From: Staphylococcus pasteuri
Lineage (GTDB): Bacteria; Bacillota; Bacilli; Staphylococcales; Staphylococcaceae
Length of the DNA: 64,000 nt
Direction: 5' to 3'
Assembly: GCF_003970495.1 (NCBI RefSeq)
Contig: NZ_RXWW01000061.1
Location: forward strand, 32,013 to 96,012
Below, piece by piece: positions 30,934 to 42,519 of this stretch. The notes beneath the pieces are model-generated. The model saw only the letters and a program-made list of their open reading frames with translations, did not search any database and was not told the origin of the DNA. Numbering within the stretch: position 1 is the stretch's first letter; every line of letters begins with the position of its first letter. A program made the translations under genes and the position numbers.

Positions 30934-31605
30934 TTACTCCTCCTCTTCTTGCATAGTTGAAAATGTTTTTAAAGCATGTTGACTTAGTAAATGTTCTGGA
31001 TCAATCTCAACTGCTTGCTTAAAATATGCTATCGCTTCATTTATAACTTCATTCTTCATGTAAGTAGCCAGTCCTAGATTGTAAATCGCATCTACATGTG
31101 ATGAATCCAATGACAACACATAGTTTAATTGTGTTATTGCAGCATCAAACATTTCTAGCTGACACAATACTAATCCATACTGAAACTGTACTTCTGTATC
31201 GTGTTGTTGATCTTTTTCGGCTGCTGTCATTAAAAATGGTAGTGCCTCTTTATGAGCATTTAATTGATTAAAAGCCATTCCAATCATATAGTTACAATCT
31301 ACAGGTTCCACATCATATTTCATAGCTTGTTGGTATAACTTAATCGCTTCATTATATCTACCTTGATTGTAATATACGTTACCTAAATTATAATATATTG
31401 CTCCATTTTCTGAATCAATCGTTATTGCTTTTTGAAAAAATCGCTCAGATTTCTCAATTTCACCAACATCTGCCAATACAATACCAGCATTAATATAATT
31501 TTCAGTAATTGATGGATCTTCTTCTATATTATCAAACAAAGCTTTTAATGCTTCTTCTAATTGGCCTTCTTTGATAAATTGATATATCGTTTTTTGATCT
31601 ATCAT
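30934..31605 (-). CDS. Tetratricopeptide repeat protein (YrrB-like)
   Basis: A 223-residue soluble protein made almost entirely of TPR units (about six), for example GAIYYNLGNVYYNQGRYNEA and DAIYNLGLATYMKNEVINEA. It is probably a protein-interaction scaffold with an unknown partner. It sits directly upstream of recD2 and downstream of mnmA, matching the yrrB position in Bacillus. Confidence 0.9.
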   Translation of the reverse strand: MIDQKTIYQFIKEGQLEEALKALFDNIEEDPSITENYINAGIVLADVGEIEKSERFFQKAITIDSENGAIYYNLGNVYYNQGRYNEAIKLYQQAMKYDVEPVDCNYMIGMAFNQLNAHKEALPFLMTAAEKDQQHDTEVQFQYGLVLCQLEMFDAAITQLNYVLSLDSSHVDAIYNLGLATYMKNEVINEAIAYFKQAVEIDPEHLLSQHALKTFSTMQEEEE

Positions 31606-31775
31606 ATTTAAAATTACATCTCCTTAATTCTTAAATAATGATATAGGTATTATAAGATTTCATTTCAAGTTCAAACTTTTATTTTAATCATATTTTACCA
31701 CTTTATGTATTTTTATATAAATGAATAGTCATGTTCTCAAATGGTCGAACACTACCATAATCATTCATATTAAAA

Positions 31776-31815
31776 AGCCACTAATTCAAAGAAACATTTC
31801 TATGAATTAATGGCT
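31776..31815 (-). terminator. Terminator of the desulfurase-mnmA operon
   Basis: AGCCACTAATTCA (31776-31788) pairs with TGAATTAATGGCT (31803-31815); the odd pair is G-U on the minus strand, and TTTTTAA follows. The remaining 170 bases up to the TPR gene hold no gene and presumably its promoter. Confidence 0.85.
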
Positions 31816-31820
31816 GATTT

Positions 31821-34081
<2,261 letters not shown>

Positions 34082-34361
34082 GTTTTGACACTCCTCACAA
34101 AATTATCAATGTTCCTATAATAGCACCTAGAAAACTATTTTTCTACCTATCTGTTTGATTAATAGTTACTTTAATTTTAACATTATCCATAATTAGTTGA
34201 AATTATTATTACGTATACTACCCATGATATTTATGAATCATTAATATTCTATTTTTCAATCAAAATCAAGAGACTAAAATACATATGAGCAGTTTATTAT
34301 TTTAATCAAATAAACATTGTTATACTTCATATACTATTTTTACTATGGAGGCATGATCAAT

Positions 34362-35360
34362 TTGAATAACTTAAAGGTTTCCGCATTAAACCTTGTCCCT
34401 ATCAGAGAAGGACAAGAAGATAGAGAAGCTTTAAATGATATGATTTCATTGGCAAAACAATTGGAAGATTTTGGTTATGAACGCTATTGGATAGCAGAAC
34501 ATCATAACGCACCAAATTTAGTAAGTTCTGCCACAGCATTATTAATCCAACATACTTTAGAGCATACTCAATCTATAAAAGTTGGTTCTGGTGGCATTAT
34601 GTTACCTAACCATGCACCACTCATAGTCGCAGAACAATTTGGTACGATGGCTACTTTATTTCCAAATCGAGTTGATTTAGGTTTAGGTAGAGCGCCGGGT
34701 ACTGATATGATGACAGCAAGTGCGCTACGTCGAGACCAATATAATGGCGTATATCAATTTCCAGAAGAAGTCGATCAATTACAAACATATTTTGGTCCAG
34801 CAAATCAACAAGCATATGTACGTGCTTATCCAGCAGTTAATAAAAATGTCCCTCTTTATATACTTGGATCATCTACTGATTCTGCACATGTTGCAGCTAG
34901 AAGAGGATTACCTTATGTATTTGCAGGTCATTTTGCACCACAACAGATGAAAGAAGCTATTGAAATTTATAAAGAATTGTTTGAACCATCTGATGTATTA
35001 AGTGAACCTTATGTCATTATAGGATTAAACGTAATTATAGGTGATACTGATGAAGAAGCTGAGTATCTAGCTACTTCAATGGCTCAGGTTATGGTTAGTA
35101 TTACGAGAGGTAAAATGCAACCTGTTCAACCACCAACAAATGAATTAGATCAAATTTTAACACCAAGAGAATTAGAAATGGCCAAACAAAGAATTAAATC
35201 CTCTTTAATTGGGTCTGAAAGCACAGTTAAACAAAAACTTAAAGATTTCATTGATTACTATGGAGATATTGATGAAATTATGGGTGTAAGTTATATTTAC
35301 GATCAACAAAAACAATATGATTCATATCAAAAATTCAAACATATTATTGATGCAATGTAA
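34362..35360 (+). CDS. LLM-class flavin-dependent oxidoreductase (luciferase-like)
   Basis: A luciferase-like monooxygenase family protein, about 332 residues, with LNLVPIREGQ at the N-terminus, ERYWIAEHHNAPNL, VGSGGIMLPNHAPL and the flavin-site motif LGLGRAPGTD. The substrate is unknown. The start is uncertain: GGAGG (34347-34351) is ten bases before TTG 34362 but only one base before an in-frame ATG at 34353. It stands alone between terminators, on the strand opposite its neighbours. Confidence 0.9.
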   Translation: MNNLKVSALNLVPIREGQEDREALNDMISLAKQLEDFGYERYWIAEHHNAPNLVSSATALLIQHTLEHTQSIKVGSGGIMLPNHAPLIVAEQFGTMATLFPNRVDLGLGRAPGTDMMTASALRRDQYNGVYQFPEEVDQLQTYFGPANQQAYVRAYPAVNKNVPLYILGSSTDSAHVAARRGLPYVFAGHFAPQQMKEAIEIYKELFEPSDVLSEPYVIIGLNVIIGDTDEEAEYLATSMAQVMVSITRGKMQPVQPPTNELDQILTPRELEMAKQRIKSSLIGSESTVKQKLKDFIDYYGDIDEIMGVSYIYDQQKQYDSYQKFKHIIDAM

Positions 35361-35371
35361 TATAAATTCAT

Positions 35372-35410
35372 AAGGAGTAAGGCATTTTAGATTTGCCTTA
35401 CTCCTTTTTT
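35372..35410 (+). terminator. Terminator of the LLM oxidoreductase gene
   Basis: AAGGAGTAAGGCA (35372-35384) pairs perfectly with TGCCTTACTCCTT (35394-35406), followed by TTTTT. Confidence 0.92.
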
Positions 35411-35420
35411 CTATAAAAAA

Positions 35421-35445
35421 AGAGATAGCATTGAATGCTATCTCT
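35421..35445. terminator. Terminator of the 49-residue protein gene
   Basis: AGAGATAGCA (35421-35430) pairs with TGCTATCTCT (35436-35445), with an A-tract on the left giving T on the minus strand, and A-rich sequence on the right. It separates the two converging genes. Confidence 0.85.
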
Positions 35446-35463
35446 AAAAAATATTTTAAACGA

Positions 35464-35613
35464 TTATTTATCGTCTTTGTCTTCTTTTTTATCTTTGTCA
35501 CCTTTACCAGTATCAGTATACTCGTTAATAGTGTCTTTCGCTTTGTTTACTTGCTCATTATCACTGTTTTTGAATTTTTCTGCTGCGTCTTTTGCTTTAT
35601 CCATGAATCCCAT
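35464..35613 (-). CDS. Small charged stress-type protein (CsbD / MT0933-antitoxin-like)
   Basis: A 49-residue protein beginning MGFMDKAKDAAEKFKN and ending in a Lys/Asp-rich tail. The N-terminal half would form an amphipathic helix like those of CsbD-type and MT0933-like small proteins; family assignment is tentative. GGAG lies nine bases before the ATG at 35613, and a terminator follows. No toxin gene is adjacent, so an antitoxin role is not supported. A SigB-like promoter lies 125-150 bases upstream, which suggests a general stress gene (inference). Confidence 0.8.
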   Translation of the reverse strand: MGFMDKAKDAAEKFKNSDNEQVNKAKDTINEYTDTGKGDKDKKEDKDDK

Positions 35614-35738
35614 AAATAAAAGCTCCTTTCGATTTTGAACAAATTTGTATTTTGTTAAAAGTTTAATTTTAACTTAAATACATCTTATATGTTGTTAATT
35701 TAATTAATTCAACAACTTATGCGATGTATATTCCATAA

Positions 35739-35763
35739 ATACCACTTGTTTATAGAACTAAAC
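35739..35763 (-). promoter_or_regulatory. Candidate SigB promoter of the 49-residue protein
   Basis: On the minus strand GTTTAG (35763-35758) and TGGTAT (35744-35739) are 13 bases apart, each one base off the staphylococcal SigB consensus GTTTAA-N12-15-GGGTAT. Transcription would start near 35732, leaving a leader of about 118 nucleotides. The other bases of the 35614-35925 gap contain only a weak AACCAAAA/TTTTGGTT hairpin (35770-35803). Confidence 0.55.
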
Positions 35764-35925
35764 ATATAAAACCAAAAAATTTATATTTTTTTAGATTTTG
35801 GTTCGAAAGATAAGACTTATTATATAAGAAACTCAGATTATACATTTTGTTTCTTATAAGTAACATTCGGATTATAGAGTATAGGTAATCACTGTTTCAT
35901 GTATGTTTTTGAAAAATTCTTTGGT

Positions 35926-36049
35926 GGGTCCCTTGCCCTTCTTGCTTTGCTCGTTGAAATTGGTTTTACCAATTTCTTTGTGAAGGGTCCCTTGCCCAGC
36001 TGGCTTTGCTTGTTGAAACTGACACGTCAGTTTCTCTCTGCTGGGTCCC
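35926..36049. repeat. Tandem structured repeat (about 59 bases, two units and a third partial) at the cymR 3' end
   Basis: GGGTCCCTTGCCC occurs at 35926-35938 and 35985-35997, and GGGTCCC again at 36043-36049. Each unit folds: outer CCCTTC/GAAGGG (35936-35941, 35982-35987) with inner GAAATTGG/CCAATTTC (35956-35976), and outer CCCAGC/GCTGGG (35995-36000, 36040-36045) with inner GAAACTGA/TCAGTTTC (36015-36034). The stems differ but stay complementary; TTTGCT-GTTGAAA between them is conserved. The last base of the cymR stop codon is in the repeat. Confidence 0.8.
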
Positions 36050-36471
36050 TATATATAAAACATATAACCGTCGAGGTTTTGGTCGGTTTCTTTGTATTCC
36101 GCTAGGTATTGAAGTGTTGTATTATCTAATACGTCACGAACTGCATCTCTCATTCTGATCCATAATTGTTTTTGTGCTGGTGGTTCTGATTCAATACTTT
36201 CCACAAAAGTAATAGGCCCTTCTAGCAATCTGATTATATCACCAGCTGTAATTTCTTCTGATGGTAGTCTTAATTGATAACCACCTTTAGCACCACGAAC
36301 GCTTCGAATTAATCCAGCATTTCTTAAGGGTCCCACAAGTTGTTCTAAATATAAATCACTTAAATTATTTTCTTCCGCAATGGTTTTTAATGATACACAC
36401 CCTTGTCCTTCTCTTTTAGCAAGAGAAATCATTAAAGTTAAACCATATCTCCCTTTTGTTGATATTTTCAT
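36049..36471 (-). CDS. cymR: Rrf2-family regulator CymR (cysteine metabolism repressor)
   Basis: CymR represses cysteine uptake and synthesis genes, in complex with CysK in Bacillus and Staphylococcus. The 140-residue protein has an N-terminal winged helix (GRYGLTLMISLAKREGQGCV, then SDLYLEQLVGPLRNAGLI) and wing GAKGGYQL. It lacks the three Cys of iron-sulfur Rrf2 sensors such as IscR, which fits CymR. It is divergent from rarA. Its stop codon is the edge of a structured tandem repeat. Confidence 0.93.
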   Translation of the reverse strand: MKISTKGRYGLTLMISLAKREGQGCVSLKTIAEENNLSDLYLEQLVGPLRNAGLIRSVRGAKGGYQLRLPSEEITAGDIIRLLEGPITFVESIESEPPAQKQLWIRMRDAVRDVLDNTTLQYLAEYKETDQNLDGYMFYI

Positions 36472-36554
36472 TGTATAACCTCACTTAATTCGAATTATTT
36501 ATTCCCATTTTACCATTTTTTACGTTAAGATTATATTAGAAAGGTGTGACAAAT

Positions 36555-37826
36555 GTGAATACTGAACCTTTAGCGTCTAGGATGAGACCTACTAATATAG
36601 ATGAAATTATATCACAACAACATTTAGTTGGACCAACAGGTATCATAAGAAGGATGGTTGATACTAAACGACTTTCTTCAATGATTTTTTATGGTCCTCC
36701 TGGAATAGGAAAAACAAGTATTGCTAAAGCTATTGCCGGTAGTACTCAATATAAATTTAGACAATTAAATGCTGTAACAAACACTAAAAAAGATATGCAA
36801 ATGGTTGTTGATGAAGCAAAAATGTCTGGACAAGTGATTTTGTTATTAGATGAAATCCATCGTTTAGATAAAGCAAAACAAGATTTTCTATTACCTCATT
36901 TAGAAAATGGGAAAATTGTCTTGATTGGTGCTACAACTTCAAATCCATATCATGCCATCAATCCAGCAATACGTTCTAGAGCTCAAATTTTTGAACTTTA
37001 TCCATTGAACGATGATGATGTTCATATCGCTTTGAATAGAGCGTTAGAAGATAAAGAGAGAGGCCTTAAGTCTTATTCTCCTATTGTAGATGAGGATGCA
37101 ATGACATACTTTTCAACTCAGAGTCAAGGCGATGTTAGAAGTGCATTAAATGCATTAGAATTAGCGGTTTTAAGTGCTTCTGAAAAAGACGGATCACGTC
37201 ATATAACTTTGCAAGATGCTAAAGATTGTTTACAAAAAGGTGCATTTGTAAGTGATAAAGATGGCGATATGCACTATGATGTTATGAGTGCATTTCAAAA
37301 ATCTATTCGGGGTAGTGATGTCAATGCGGCATTACATTATCTAGCACGTCTTATTGAAGCTGGTGATTTACCAACAATTGTAAGACGACTTTTAGTTATA
37401 AGTTATGAAGATGTAGGACTTGCTTCACCTAATGCGGGTCACCGAACATTAGCTGCAATTCAATCAGCTGAACGTTTAGGTTTTCCTGAAGCAAGAATAC
37501 CATTAAGCCAAGCTGTGATTGAATTATGTTTATCACCTAAATCTAACTCAGGTATATCTGCAATTGATAAAGCATTAAGTGATATTAGACAAGGTAAAGT
37601 AGGTCAAATCCCCGATTACTTAAAAGATGGTCATTATGCTGGTGCAAAAGAATTAGGACGTGCAACTGGATACAAATATCCGCACAATTATGAAAACGGT
37701 CATGTTGTACAACAGTATTTACCTGATATACTTAAAAATCGAATTTATTATGAACCTAAAACTACCTCTAAAAGCGAACAACAATTTAAAGCCATTTATG
37801 AAAATTTATTGAATCAGTCAAAATAA
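36555..37826 (+). CDS. rarA: Replication-associated recombination protein A (RarA/MgsA)
   Basis: RarA is an AAA+ ATPase that acts at stalled replication forks. The roughly 423-residue protein has Walker A GPPGIGKTS, Walker B LLLDEIHRL, and the C-terminal tetramerisation domain (YPHNYENGHVVQQYLPD). Start choice: GTG 36555 lies eight bases after AAAGGTG; the GTG at 36546 is within that site. It is alone on the plus strand and shares a terminator with tcdA. Confidence 0.94.
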   Translation: MNTEPLASRMRPTNIDEIISQQHLVGPTGIIRRMVDTKRLSSMIFYGPPGIGKTSIAKAIAGSTQYKFRQLNAVTNTKKDMQMVVDEAKMSGQVILLLDEIHRLDKAKQDFLLPHLENGKIVLIGATTSNPYHAINPAIRSRAQIFELYPLNDDDVHIALNRALEDKERGLKSYSPIVDEDAMTYFSTQSQGDVRSALNALELAVLSASEKDGSRHITLQDAKDCLQKGAFVSDKDGDMHYDVMSAFQKSIRGSDVNAALHYLARLIEAGDLPTIVRRLLVISYEDVGLASPNAGHRTLAAIQSAERLGFPEARIPLSQAVIELCLSPKSNSGISAIDKALSDIRQGKVGQIPDYLKDGHYAGAKELGRATGYKYPHNYENGHVVQQYLPDILKNRIYYEPKTTSKSEQQFKAIYENLLNQSK

Positions 37827-37831
37827 ACAAA

Positions 37832-37881
37832 AAAGATAGCTCTTCTTCAACGTATTAATTACGTATGAATGAGCTATCTTT
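37832..37881. terminator. Bidirectional terminator between rarA and tcdA
   Basis: AAAGATAGCTC (37832-37842) pairs perfectly with GAGCTATCTTT (37871-37881), with an inner ACGTA-containing stem and A/T tracts on both sides. Confidence 0.88.
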
Positions 37882-37904
37882 TTATTTTATACCTAATACG
37901 ATTA

Positions 37905-38681
37905 TTAGTATTGTCCTTTATCTTTAATACGTCTCAATGGAATATCTTTTAAAATATCGTTAATAACGTAGCTTGAACATATTAACCCAACGACACTAGG
38001 TACATATGCATTTGATGATGGTGGCATTTGCCCTTTTCTATTAATTGCATTTTTATCGCCAACTGTTTCTTTTACATCTTCACGTATAACTATCGGACTT
38101 TCATCTGAAAAGACGACTTTAATTCCACTACGAATCCCAAGTCGTTTTAATCTATTTCTAATTACCTTTGCCATTGGATCAGTATGTGTCTTAGAAATAT
38201 CTGCTATTTGGAAACGAGTTGGATCAATTTTATTAGCCGCACCCATGCTGGAAATCATGTCGATACCTCTTTCAAGGCACTCTTTCATTAAATGTACTTT
38301 ATAAATAATTGTATCACTCGCATCAATAAAGTAATCTATATCATAATTATTAAAAATCTCTTCATAAGTTTCTTCAGTGTAGAACATATGTAGTGAAGTT
38401 ACCTTACAGTCTGGATTAATTTGCTTAATTCGTTCTTCCATAAGTGTTACTTTACTTTGTCCAATTGTAGATGTAAGTGCATGAATTTGACGATTGACAT
38501 TTGTAATATCAACATCATCTTTATCAATTAAAATGATATGACCAATATTTGTTCTTGCTAATGCTTCAGCAGCGAAAGACCCTACTCCACCAACGCCTAA
38601 TACGGCTACTGTTTTACTTTTTAATAATTCAAGTCCTTCTTGTCCTACAGCTAATTCATTTCTAGAAAATTGATGTTTCAT
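37905..38681 (-). CDS. tcdA: tRNA threonylcarbamoyladenosine dehydratase TcdA
   Basis: TcdA is an E1-like enzyme that cyclises t6A37 to ct6A37 with ATP. The 258-residue protein has GVGGVGSFAAEALAR for nucleotide binding, DKDDVDITNVNRQ and the C-terminal VPSVVGLICSSYVINDIL. It lies downstream of the 6S RNA gene on the same strand. Confidence 0.93.
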   Translation of the reverse strand: MKHQFSRNELAVGQEGLELLKSKTVAVLGVGGVGSFAAEALARTNIGHIILIDKDDVDITNVNRQIHALTSTIGQSKVTLMEERIKQINPDCKVTSLHMFYTEETYEEIFNNYDIDYFIDASDTIIYKVHLMKECLERGIDMISSMGAANKIDPTRFQIADISKTHTDPMAKVIRNRLKRLGIRSGIKVVFSDESPIVIREDVKETVGDKNAINRKGQMPPSSNAYVPSVVGLICSSYVINDILKDIPLRRIKDKGQY

Positions 38682-38751
38682 TTTAATCTCCTTTAACTAA
38701 ACAATCTACTTTTATGTTATGTATATATTATTTTAATTTAAAAATAAAAAT

Positions 38752-38972
38752 ACGCAAGACCTAAGTCTTGCGTACCGATAGAGTCCGTAGATGCCGTAGT
38801 TATAAATAGCTTGATCATTCGGCCTGTTTTATACAGGTGGGTGCCCTGTTTCATGTTTTGCAAGTCCTCCAAATGAGGCGTGTGCGCTGCATGAAAACCT
38901 ATTGGGCTCCCTGATCAAAGAGTGTTAGGCCCAAATAAAAAGCAAACTTACGAACATCACAGATGACTATCT
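38752..38972 (-). ncRNA. ssrS: 6S RNA (SsrS)
   Basis: 6S RNA mimics an open promoter and holds SigA RNA polymerase. A TATAAT at 38984-38979 predicts a start near 38972. The RNA ends in a perfect terminator, ACGCAAGAC/GTCTTGCGT (38752-38773), with a T tract. A rod-like fold is visible: TTTGATCA and TGATCAAG pair around an inner domain with GGGAGCCCAATAGG and GGGCACCCACCTG. Size (about 220 nt), shape and place next to aspS fit staphylococcal 6S RNA. No reading frame is present. The assignment is by fold and context, not by a covariance search. Confidence 0.8.
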
Positions 38973-39097
38973 TATGTCATTATATTACCACAAATCTCAT
39001 GATAAAGGAATTAATCAACTTCGTATTTTTTTAATCATTTTTGTTAAGTCAATAATTAGACATAAACGATAAATGATAAATCTTAATAGTTTATCAA

Positions 39098-40864
39098 TTA
39101 ATGTCTAATACGTAGTGATAATTCTTCTAATTGTTTATCTGACACTTCTCCCGGAGCATCTGTTAATAAACAAGTAGCTGACGCTGTTTTAGGGAAAGCA
39201 ATTGTATCTCTAAGATTAGTTCTATTAGTTAATAGCATAACTAATCTATCTAAACCTAACGCAATACCGCCATGTGGTGGTGCACCATATTTGAATGCAT
39301 CAAGTAAGAAACCAAATTGTTCTTGCGCTTGTTCTTTGGTAAATCCTAATACTTCAAACATTTTTTCTTGTAATTCACCGTTGTGAATTCTAATAGAACC
39401 TCCGCCTAATTCATATCCATTTAATACAATATCATATGCATTAGCTTGGGCATTTTCAGGTTCAGAATCTAATTTATCAATATCTTCTTTCTTAGGTGAT
39501 GTGAATGGATGATGCGCTGCTACATAACGTTTGCTTTCATCATCATATTCTAATAATGGCCAATCAGTTACCCATAAGAAGTTTAATTTCGTTTCATCAA
39601 TCAAGCCTAATTCTTTTGCAAGTTTAATACGTAATGCACCTAAACTTTGAGCTACCACTTCAGGTTTGTCAGCTACAAACATAACTAGGTCTCCAGCTTC
39701 TGCATCAGTAAGTGATTTTAATAATTCAGCATCTTTGTCTTCAAAGAAACGTGCAATAGGTCCTGTTAAACCTTCTTCCGTTACTTTAACCCAAGCTAAT
39801 CCTTTAGCACCGTATATGTTAACAAACTCTGTTAATGCATCCATATCTTTACGAGTATATTGTTCTGCAGCACCTTTAGCTACAATAGATTTTATTTCTC
39901 CATTGTTTTCAACTGTATCTTTAAATACTTTAAAGTCCATTTCATGACCTAATTGTGAAACATTAATTAATTCCATATCAAAACGTGTATCAGGTTTATC
40001 TGATCCATAACGATTCATCGCTTCTTCATAAGTCATGCGTGGGAATGGGCCTTCAACATCAATACCTTTAACATCTTTTACGACTTTACGTAACATTTCT
40101 TCACCCATAGCCATAACATCTTCTTGATCAACAAAACTCATTTCTATATCGACTTGAGTGAACTCAGGTTGACGGTCAGCACGTAAATCTTCATCACGGA
40201 AACATTTTACGATTTGATAATATTTGTCAAAACCACTAATCATTAATAATTGTTTAAATAGCTGTGGTGATTGTGGTAATGCATAAAATTCACCATCATG
40301 TACACGAGAAGGTACTAAATAGTCTCTTGCACCTTCTGGCGTTGATTTTGTTAAAACTGGTGTTTCAATATCATAGAATCCACTTTCATCTAGGTATTGA
40401 CGAATTGAACGTGTTGTTTGATGTCTCATTTTAAAAGTTTGTGCTAGTTCTTGTCGACGTAAATCTAAATATCTATATTTTAATCTTATATTTTCATCTA
40501 CATTTGTATTTTCTTCATTAATTGAAAATGGTGGTGTTTCAGATTTATTGATAATTTCAATATTTTCAACCTGCACTTCCACTTGACCTGTTTTTATTTT
40601 AGGGTTTACTGTTTCAGCATCACGTTTAGTAACTACACCTTGTACTTCTACGATATATTCTGATCTAACAGTTTCTGCAATATTTAATGCTTCTTGAGAA
40701 AAGTCTGGATTAAACACAATTTGTACTATACCTTCTCTATCTCTTAAATCAATAAAAATTAATCCACCTAAGTCACGTCTGTTATGAACCCATCCCTTTA
40801 AAGTTACTTTTTCGTTTAATAAGTTCTCTGTAACTAATCCACAATATGTTGTTCGCTTACTCAT
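39098..40864 (-). CDS. aspS: Aspartyl-tRNA synthetase
   Basis: AspRS charges tRNA-Asp. The 588-residue class II enzyme has the N-terminal OB-fold anticodon domain ([23 protein letters not shown]), motif 2 with [16 protein letters not shown], the GAD insertion typical of bacterial AspRS, and motif 3 [13 protein letters not shown]. It lies 15 bases after hisS and shares its T-box-controlled transcript. Confidence 0.98.
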   Translation of the reverse strand: MSKRTTYCGLVTENLLNEKVTLKGWVHNRRDLGGLIFIDLRDREGIVQIVFNPDFSQEALNIAETVRSEYIVEVQGVVTKRDAETVNPKIKTGQVEVQVENIEIINKSETPPFSINEENTNVDENIRLKYRYLDLRRQELAQTFKMRHQTTRSIRQYLDESGFYDIETPVLTKSTPEGARDYLVPSRVHDGEFYALPQSPQLFKQLLMISGFDKYYQIVKCFRDEDLRADRQPEFTQVDIEMSFVDQEDVMAMGEEMLRKVVKDVKGIDVEGPFPRMTYEEAMNRYGSDKPDTRFDMELINVSQLGHEMDFKVFKDTVENNGEIKSIVAKGAAEQYTRKDMDALTEFVNIYGAKGLAWVKVTEEGLTGPIARFFEDKDAELLKSLTDAEAGDLVMFVADKPEVVAQSLGALRIKLAKELGLIDETKLNFLWVTDWPLLEYDDESKRYVAAHHPFTSPKKEDIDKLDSEPENAQANAYDIVLNGYELGGGSIRIHNGELQEKMFEVLGFTKEQAQEQFGFLLDAFKYGAPPHGGIALGLDRLVMLLTNRTNLRDTIAFPKTASATCLLTDAPGEVSDKQLEELSLRIRH

Positions 40865-40879
40865 TTTAAAACTCCCTTT

Positions 40880-42142
40880 CTATTTATGAAAATAATCAAC
40901 AATTTGATCTAATTGTATTGATTCAGATTCACCGGTTTCCATATTTTTAATATCAATTTGATTGTTTTCCAATTCTTGATCACCAATTACAATAGTATAT
41001 TTCGCATTTAATCGGTCAGCTTGTTTCATTTGTCCTTTAATTTTTCTGTTCATATAATCTTTATCTGCTTTAACACCATTTTTACGTAGCTGATTAAGTA
41101 ACTTAACTGCATATCGATCTGCAGCTTCTCCCATAGTTACTACAAATAAATCAAATTCATTTTCAACATCTAGTTCAATGTCTTCTTCTTCCAATGCTAG
41201 AAGTAATCTTTCAATACTTAATGCAAACCCAATACCTGTTTGGCTTGGTCCACCTAATAATTCAAGAAGACCATTATAACGTCCGCCGCCACAAAGCGTT
41301 GTAATTGCACCGTCATAATTAGGGTTATCCATCATCAATTCAAATGCGGTATGAGTATAATAATCTAATCCACGTACTAAATTAGGATCTTCTACGTAAG
41401 GAATACCTAAATCATCTAAATGTTTTTTAACTTGCTCATAATATGCTTTAGAGTCCTCGTTTAAAAAATCAGTAATACGTGGAGCGTTTTTAACTGCCTC
41501 TTTGTCTCTATCAACTTTACAATCCAATATTCTCATTGGGTTAGAGTGTAATCGTGATTGACAATCTTGACAAAAGTCACCGATAACTGGTTCGAAATGT
41601 TTTACTAACGCTTCGTTATATTCTTTACGAGAATCACTATCACCAATACTATTAATCGCTAACTTCAAATGTTTTAAACCAAAAGATTCATATATATGCA
41701 TAACCATCGCTAATACTTCAGCATCAATACTTGGATTTTCTGAACCAATTGCCTCAACACCAAATTGGTTAAATTGACGATAACGACCTTTTTGTTTACG
41801 TTCATATCGGAACATCGGTCCATTATAATATAACTTCACAGGTTGATTTGGGTTACCTTGCATTTTATGTTCAATATAAGAACGAACTACACCAGCTGTT
41901 CCTTCAGGTCTTAATGTAATACTACGGTCACCTTTATCTTTAAATGTGTACATTTCTTTTTGAACGACGTCGGTAGAATCTCCCACACCTCTAGCAAAAA
42001 GTTCAGTGCTTTCAAAAATAGGCGTTCTAATTTCTTGATAGTTGTATAGTTCCATTAATTGATCAAGTTTGTTCTCAATATAACGCCATTTGATTGAATC
42101 TTCAGGTAATATATCTTGTGTTCCTCTTGGAATTTTAATCAT
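40880..42142 (-). CDS. hisS: Histidyl-tRNA synthetase
   Basis: HisRS charges tRNA-His. The 420-residue enzyme shows motif 2 (PMFRYERKQKGRYRQFNQFG), the histidine motif LVRGLDYYTHTAFE, motif 3 GFALSIERLLLAL and a C-terminal anticodon domain. It is first in the hisS-aspS operon, downstream of a long T-box leader. Confidence 0.98.
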   Translation of the reverse strand: MIKIPRGTQDILPEDSIKWRYIENKLDQLMELYNYQEIRTPIFESTELFARGVGDSTDVVQKEMYTFKDKGDRSITLRPEGTAGVVRSYIEHKMQGNPNQPVKLYYNGPMFRYERKQKGRYRQFNQFGVEAIGSENPSIDAEVLAMVMHIYESFGLKHLKLAINSIGDSDSRKEYNEALVKHFEPVIGDFCQDCQSRLHSNPMRILDCKVDRDKEAVKNAPRITDFLNEDSKAYYEQVKKHLDDLGIPYVEDPNLVRGLDYYTHTAFELMMDNPNYDGAITTLCGGGRYNGLLELLGGPSQTGIGFALSIERLLLALEEEDIELDVENEFDLFVVTMGEAADRYAVKLLNQLRKNGVKADKDYMNRKIKGQMKQADRLNAKYTIVIGDQELENNQIDIKNMETGESESIQLDQIVDYFHK

Positions 42143-42203
42143 ATTTTATCTCCTTTACTAATACTGAGCACGTTTATTTCGTTATAAATTTAAAAAATTA
42201 AAT

Positions 42204-42445
42204 AAAAAAGCCCTTGCATAGTATTTAATACTACACAAGGGACGAATATCCGTGTTGCCACCCTAATTGATTTAGACATAATTGTCTCAAATCCACTCAA
42301 AACGTTTAACGTACGTTACCCGGCTTTACTTTGGAATAAAGCACCTCTTCTTGTGTTCAAAGTCATAAACTACTCAGTGTAACCTTTCAGCCTTATGGGT
42401 TACATTTCTACGTATATATTTATATACTACCTCTTTTGTTTATTC
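42204..42445 (-). promoter_or_regulatory. T-box riboswitch of the hisS-aspS operon
   Basis: The variant T-box sequence AGGGTGGCAACACGG (42264-42250) is followed by the terminator CCCTTG-TAGTATT/AATACTA-CAAGGG (42241-42211) and T residues. Upstream are stem III (GATTT-AGACA/TGTCT-AAATC) and the stem I apical part TGTAACC/GGTTACA. The candidate specifier is His CAC (42355-42353) in GAACACAAG; an Asp codon GAC lies nearby at 42364-42362, so specificity is not settled by eye. Confidence 0.9.
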
Positions 42446-42487
42446 TTTCAAGAATACAATCGGTTTATTATTTATAATTCAATTATT

Positions 42488-42516
42488 ATGATAACGAGTT
42501 TTCTAATGATTTGCAA
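42488..42516 (-). promoter_or_regulatory. Promoter of the hisS-aspS leader
   Basis: TTGCAA (42516-42511) and TATCAT (42493-42488) are 17 bases apart on the minus strand, just after lytH. The start near 42481 gives a leader of about 340 nucleotides. Confidence 0.7.
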
Positions 42517-42519
42517 GTT

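Noticed and set aside
35464..35613. Type II antitoxin of a toxin-antitoxin pair
   Set aside because: The MT0933-like helix is the only hint; no toxin reading frame lies next to it, and both sides are closed by terminators or non-coding sequence.
35770..35803. Terminator downstream of the cymR repeat
   Set aside because: AACCAAAA/TTTTGGTT is short and AT-rich with a large loop; too weak to call.
35926..36049. CRISPR-like array
   Set aside because: Only two and a partial unit, with no unique spacers between identical repeats; units fold into hairpins with changed stems, and no cas gene is present.
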